Shown here piece by piece: positions 13,485-13,913 of a stretch of 13,913 bases of DNA. The notes below the pieces were generated by a model, which searched no databases, had not been told where the DNA came from, and was given only the letters and a program-made list of their open reading frames with translations. A program made the translations under genes and the position numbers. Position 1 is the stretch's first letter. Each line of letters begins with the position of its first letter. The DNA lies in NCBI GenBank assembly GCA_015522345.1, contig WAML01000108.1, positions 1 to 13,913 on the forward strand, given 5' to 3'. The stretch comes from Desulfurococcales archaeon. GTDB taxonomy: Archaea; Thermoproteota; Thermoprotei_A; Sulfolobales; Desulfurococcaceae.

Positions 13485-13913
13485 CTTGTAGTTTCTTTTA
13501 GTTGTTTCATAACCTTCGACAATAATTCCCCCTGTTGTCGAGATCGGGGTCAGCACCCATCCACCTTGTAGTTTCTTTTAGTTGTTTCTTTAAGTGGCAT
13601 AACCGCTTCTCCATCAATACAAAATGTAGTCTTGTAGTTTCTTTTAGTTGTTTCTTAACTAAGTGCATTATTCTAACTTTTTCACCATCAACTAGGGGAA
13701 GCCCACTTGTAGTTTCTTTTAGTTGTTTCCGCCGAACAATGATAGTATGAAGAATATTGTCTGTATGCTCACAGTATGCTCTTGTAGTTTCTTTTAGTTG
13801 TTTCTAGTTCTTTATGCATTGCTCTAGGCAATCATAGTCCATTGCTTCATCGCAGTCCTCTTGTAGTTTCTTTTAGTTGTTTCCTCGGGTCTTTGTAGTA
13901 TGTATTCTAGTAT
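13485..13913 (-). CRISPR. CRISPR array, six 24-nt repeats, cut by the window edge
   Basis: Six identical 24-nt repeats lie at 13485-13508, 13565-13588, 13631-13654, 13706-13729, 13781-13804 and 13860-13883. On the plus strand each begins CTTGTAG and ends GTTGTTTC. Spacers are unique and measure 56, 42, 51, 51 and 55 nt, followed by 30 nt of a sixth. Read on the minus strand the repeat ends ACTACAAG, comparable to the ATTGAAAG/ATTGCAAG ends that become the crRNA 5' tag in other Crenarchaeota. I therefore infer minus-strand transcription, with the leader beyond the right edge and the oldest spacer at 13509. No cas gene is in the window, so the subtype is unknown (I-A is common with such repeats). 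The repeat is not palindromic. Confidence 0.95.

Noticed and set aside
13535..13750. Plus-strand 71-codon frame with three copies of LVVSFSCF
   Set aside because: The peptide repeats are just the CRISPR repeat read in frame, because spacers 2 and 3 have lengths divisible by three. No start signal or family resemblance.

Overview
This window is a stretch of crenarchaeal chromosome, and every protein I could place is archaeal in type. It carries eukaryote-like ribosomal proteins (S19e, L39e, L31e, L18a/LX, P0 and P1/L12), aIF6, prefoldin alpha, the RNase P protein Rnp4, Spt5 and an archaeal-type AlaRS. It also has a tRNA without an encoded CCA and a 24-nt CRISPR repeat resembling those of hyperthermophilic Crenarchaeota. 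The DNA is AT-rich while the tRNA stems are almost all G-C, which suggests a low-GC hyperthermophile. A member of the Desulfurococcales such as Staphylothermus or Ignisphaera is my best guess; the sequence alone does not settle the genus.

Layout: positions 1-146 show no gene. A minus-strand rRNA methyltransferase gene (nep1, 147-833) faces away from a long plus-strand run of information-processing genes. The gap between them (834-973) holds an AT-rich divergent promoter candidate. The plus run is rnp4, a CRM/YhbY RNA-binding protein, rps19e, a PDCD5-family protein, rpl39e, rpl31e, aif6, rpl18a, pfdA, ftsY, secE, spt5. After a 207-bp gap come rpl11, rpl1, rplP0, rpl12, alaS and a DUF434-type protein of unknown function. 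Genes are packed with 4-nt to 94-nt overlaps or short gaps. Shine-Dalgarno sequences of the GAGGTG/GGTGAT type decide several starts, including TTG starts for ftsY, alaS and the DUF434 gene.

Together these genes make ribosome parts (S19e, L39e, L31e, L18a and the L11-L1-P0-L12 stalk) and mature or police RNA and subunits (Nep1, RNase P, CRM protein, aIF6). Others target and insert proteins (FtsY, SecE), fold them (prefoldin), elongate transcripts (Spt5) and charge tRNA(Ala). This is the conserved growth-linked cluster of Crenarchaeota.

After the cluster comes a tRNA-Arg(TCT) gene at 12507-12581, then about 900 bp without a convincing gene. That gap contains short open segments on both strands that could be decayed genes, and one GC-rich hairpin. 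The window ends inside a CRISPR array (13485 to the edge) with six identical 24-nt repeats and unusually long, uneven spacers of 42-56 nt. No cas genes are in the window. The main points for a second look are the array and its left boundary, where an open frame runs through the last spacer, the last repeat and the flank, and the uncharacterised DUF434 protein coupled to alaS.
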